Origin: Pseudooctadecabacter sp.
GTDB lineage: Bacteria; Pseudomonadota; Alphaproteobacteria; Rhodobacterales; Rhodobacteraceae
Assembly: GCA_020628265.1 (NCBI GenBank)
Contig: JAHDFG010000107.1
Coordinates: forward strand, 1-7,315
Length of the DNA stretch: 7,315 nucleotides
Direction of reading: 5' to 3'
Both the position numbers and the translations under genes were made by a program. The notes below the pieces were generated by a model. The model worked only from the letters and a program-made list of their open reading frames with translations. It had not been told where the DNA came from and did not search any database. Shown here piece after piece: positions 6,583 to 7,315 of this stretch. The stretch's first letter is position 1. Every line of letters begins with the position of its first letter.

Positions 6583-6984
6583 TTAGGATTGGGTGTTCTG
6601 CGCCGCTGCGGCGGCGTTCGTCATGTCTTCTTCGCGCTGCACCAGTGTCGACCATTCCTGTTCGCCCGGAGCCTCTGGTGGTGCATCGCAAGAGCGGCGG
6701 TGAATGTTCACCTTGCTCAGGAAATTGGCCGATATGGGGGCCGTCACAAACAGAAACGCCATGATCAGCAACTCGTGGAACGACCCTTCGCCGATGATGA
6801 ACGAGTATGTCATCGACGCAAGCAGCAGCGCACCAATGCCCATCGTCCCGACCTTCGTGGGTGCGTGCAGGCGGGTCATGGAATCGTTCAGCTTCAGCAG
6901 GCCGAAGCTGCCCACCAGCGCGAAAGCCGCGCCCACCAGCAGGAAGACACCAACGGCATATGTTCCGATCTCGGCCCCAGTCAT
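6583..6984 (-). CDS. mnhG: Na+(K+)/H+ antiporter subunit G (MnhG/MrpG/PhaG)
   Basis: A 133-residue membrane protein with three hydrophobic segments (about 6-28, 44-64, 69-88). The family's best-conserved stretch is clear: GSFGLLKLNDSMTRLHAPTKVGTMGIG (25-51), the equivalent of the usual LRLPDxYTRLHAPTK block, followed by ELLIMAFLFVTAPISANFLSK (71-91). Subunit G is a small essential part of the multisubunit Mrp/Pha cation-proton antiporter in the inner membrane, related to complex I subunits and used for Na+/pH homeostasis. The polar, Glu- and Ala-rich tail (about 96-133) is somewhat longer than usual and not clearly conserved. Its start overlaps the subunit F stop by four bases (ATGA), with a GGGGAG site upstream. 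It is the last gene of its operon and converges on the IclR gene with only 7 bp between the stops. Distinguishing Mnh from Pha naming is not possible from this window. Confidence 0.92.
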   Translation of the reverse strand: MTGAEIGTYAVGVFLLVGAAFALVGSFGLLKLNDSMTRLHAPTKVGTMGIGALLLASMTYSFIIGEGSFHELLIMAFLFVTAPISANFLSKVNIHRRSCDAPPEAPGEQEWSTLVQREEDMTNAAAAAQNTQS

Positions 6985-7268
6985 TCGATGATATCTCCCC
7001 GCAGCACAAACCGCGCGTATGCAACGGTCGAGACAAATCCAAGCATGGCAATGATCAACGCGGCCTCAAAGAACAGCTGCGTACCCTGATAGACGCCAAC
7101 CAGCACGATCAACCCGATGGCGTTGACTACCATCGTATCCAGCGCAAGGATCCGGTCCCCCGTTCCAGGCCCGATGACAAGGCGCACCATTGCCAACAGT
7201 TGCGACACCGCGAGGGCGGCAAAGGCTATCGTCAGGGCGATATTCAGAAACTCTTCGGCGGGCATCAT
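6981..7268 (-). CDS. mnhF: Na+(K+)/H+ antiporter subunit F (MnhF/MrpF/PhaF)
   Basis: A 95-residue protein with three membrane segments (about 8-30, 41-59, 65-87). The diagnostic motif RLVIGPGTGDRILALDTM (29-46) matches the RxxxGPxxxDRxxALD block of MrpF, with Asp38 and Arg39 conserved in the family, and the FFEAALIIAMLGFVSTVAYARF segment (66-87) is typical. It is a small structural subunit of the multisubunit cation/proton antiporter. The ATG at 7268 overlaps the stop of subunit E (ATGA) and is preceded by GGAGA at seven bases; the next codon is also ATG, so the start could be one residue later. Gene order E-F-G is the canonical one, which supports the call. Confidence 0.93.
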   Translation of the reverse strand: MMPAEEFLNIALTIAFAALAVSQLLAMVRLVIGPGTGDRILALDTMVVNAIGLIVLVGVYQGTQLFFEAALIIAMLGFVSTVAYARFVLRGDIIE

Positions 7269-7315
7269 GCGAAAATCTCCAGCAGGCGGGCTTCGTAACG
7301 TGTTTTGATCTCTTG
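7265..7315 (-). CDS. mnhE: Na+(K+)/H+ antiporter subunit E (MnhE/MrpE/PhaE), C-terminal fragment only
   Basis: The last 16 codons and stop of a minus-strand gene entering from the right edge. They read QEIKTRYEARLLEIFA, which matches the usual MrpE C-terminus (an IKxRYExxLLEIF-type ending). The TGA at 7265-7267 overlaps the subunit F start by four bases, as expected for the E-F junction of Mrp operons. The call depends on this short tail plus gene order. The remainder of the subunit is outside the window. Confidence 0.8.
   Translation of the reverse strand, partial: QEIKTRYEARLLEIFA

Noticed and set aside
6548..6602. Imperfect inverted repeat (CAGAAC...GTTCTG with ACCC/GGGT) across the convergent junction as a bidirectional terminator
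   Set aside because: The arms are interrupted by an unpaired stretch and separated by a loop of nearly 30 bases, and no T-run follows on either strand.

Overview
The window reads as a chromosomal segment of a marine alphaproteobacterium, most likely a Rhodobacterales/Roseobacter-type organism. This is an inference from the GC-rich sequence, the tight ATGA gene overlaps, the TRAP transporter, and the pairing of a GMC dehydrogenase with an IclR regulator, a pattern typical of that group. There are nine protein-coding genes, two of them cut by the window edges. I see no RNA gene, insertion sequence, CRISPR array or phage remnant.

Layout. (1) 1-485, minus: 5' part of a YghU-type glutathione transferase/disulfide-bond oxidoreductase. 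(2) 567-2183, minus: a complete GMC-family FAD dehydrogenase. (3) 2184-2312: a divergent promoter region with a long inverted repeat that is a good operator candidate. (4) 2313-6575, plus: TRAP periplasmic binding protein, small membrane subunit, large membrane subunit and an IclR-type regulator. The last three are packed with a 1-nt gap and a 4-nt overlap, and a strong hairpin separates the binding-protein gene from the membrane subunits. (5) 6583-7315, minus: the 3' end of a multisubunit Na+(K+)/H+ antiporter (Mrp/Mnh/Pha) operon, subunits E (C-terminus only), F and G, converging on the IclR gene.

How the genes work together. The block 567-6575 (flavin alcohol dehydrogenase divergent from a TRAP transporter, with an IclR regulator) has the composition described for marine isethionate (2-hydroxyethanesulfonate) catabolism: IseKLM imports isethionate, IseJ oxidises it to sulfoacetaldehyde, and IseR controls the genes. 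That substrate assignment rests on family and gene order recalled from the literature, not on a search. Sulfoacetaldehyde acetyltransferase (Xsc), phosphotransacetylase and a sulfite exporter, needed to finish the pathway, are not in the window. Another small alcohol or hydroxy-acid remains possible.

The Mrp/Pha antiporter genes are a separate operon for sodium and pH homeostasis. I did not find an obviously unprecedented system. The most useful leads are the 14-bp inverted repeat between the divergent genes, the strong hairpin after the binding-protein gene, the cysteine-rich Tat-exported binding protein, and the YghU gene placed behind the dehydrogenase.
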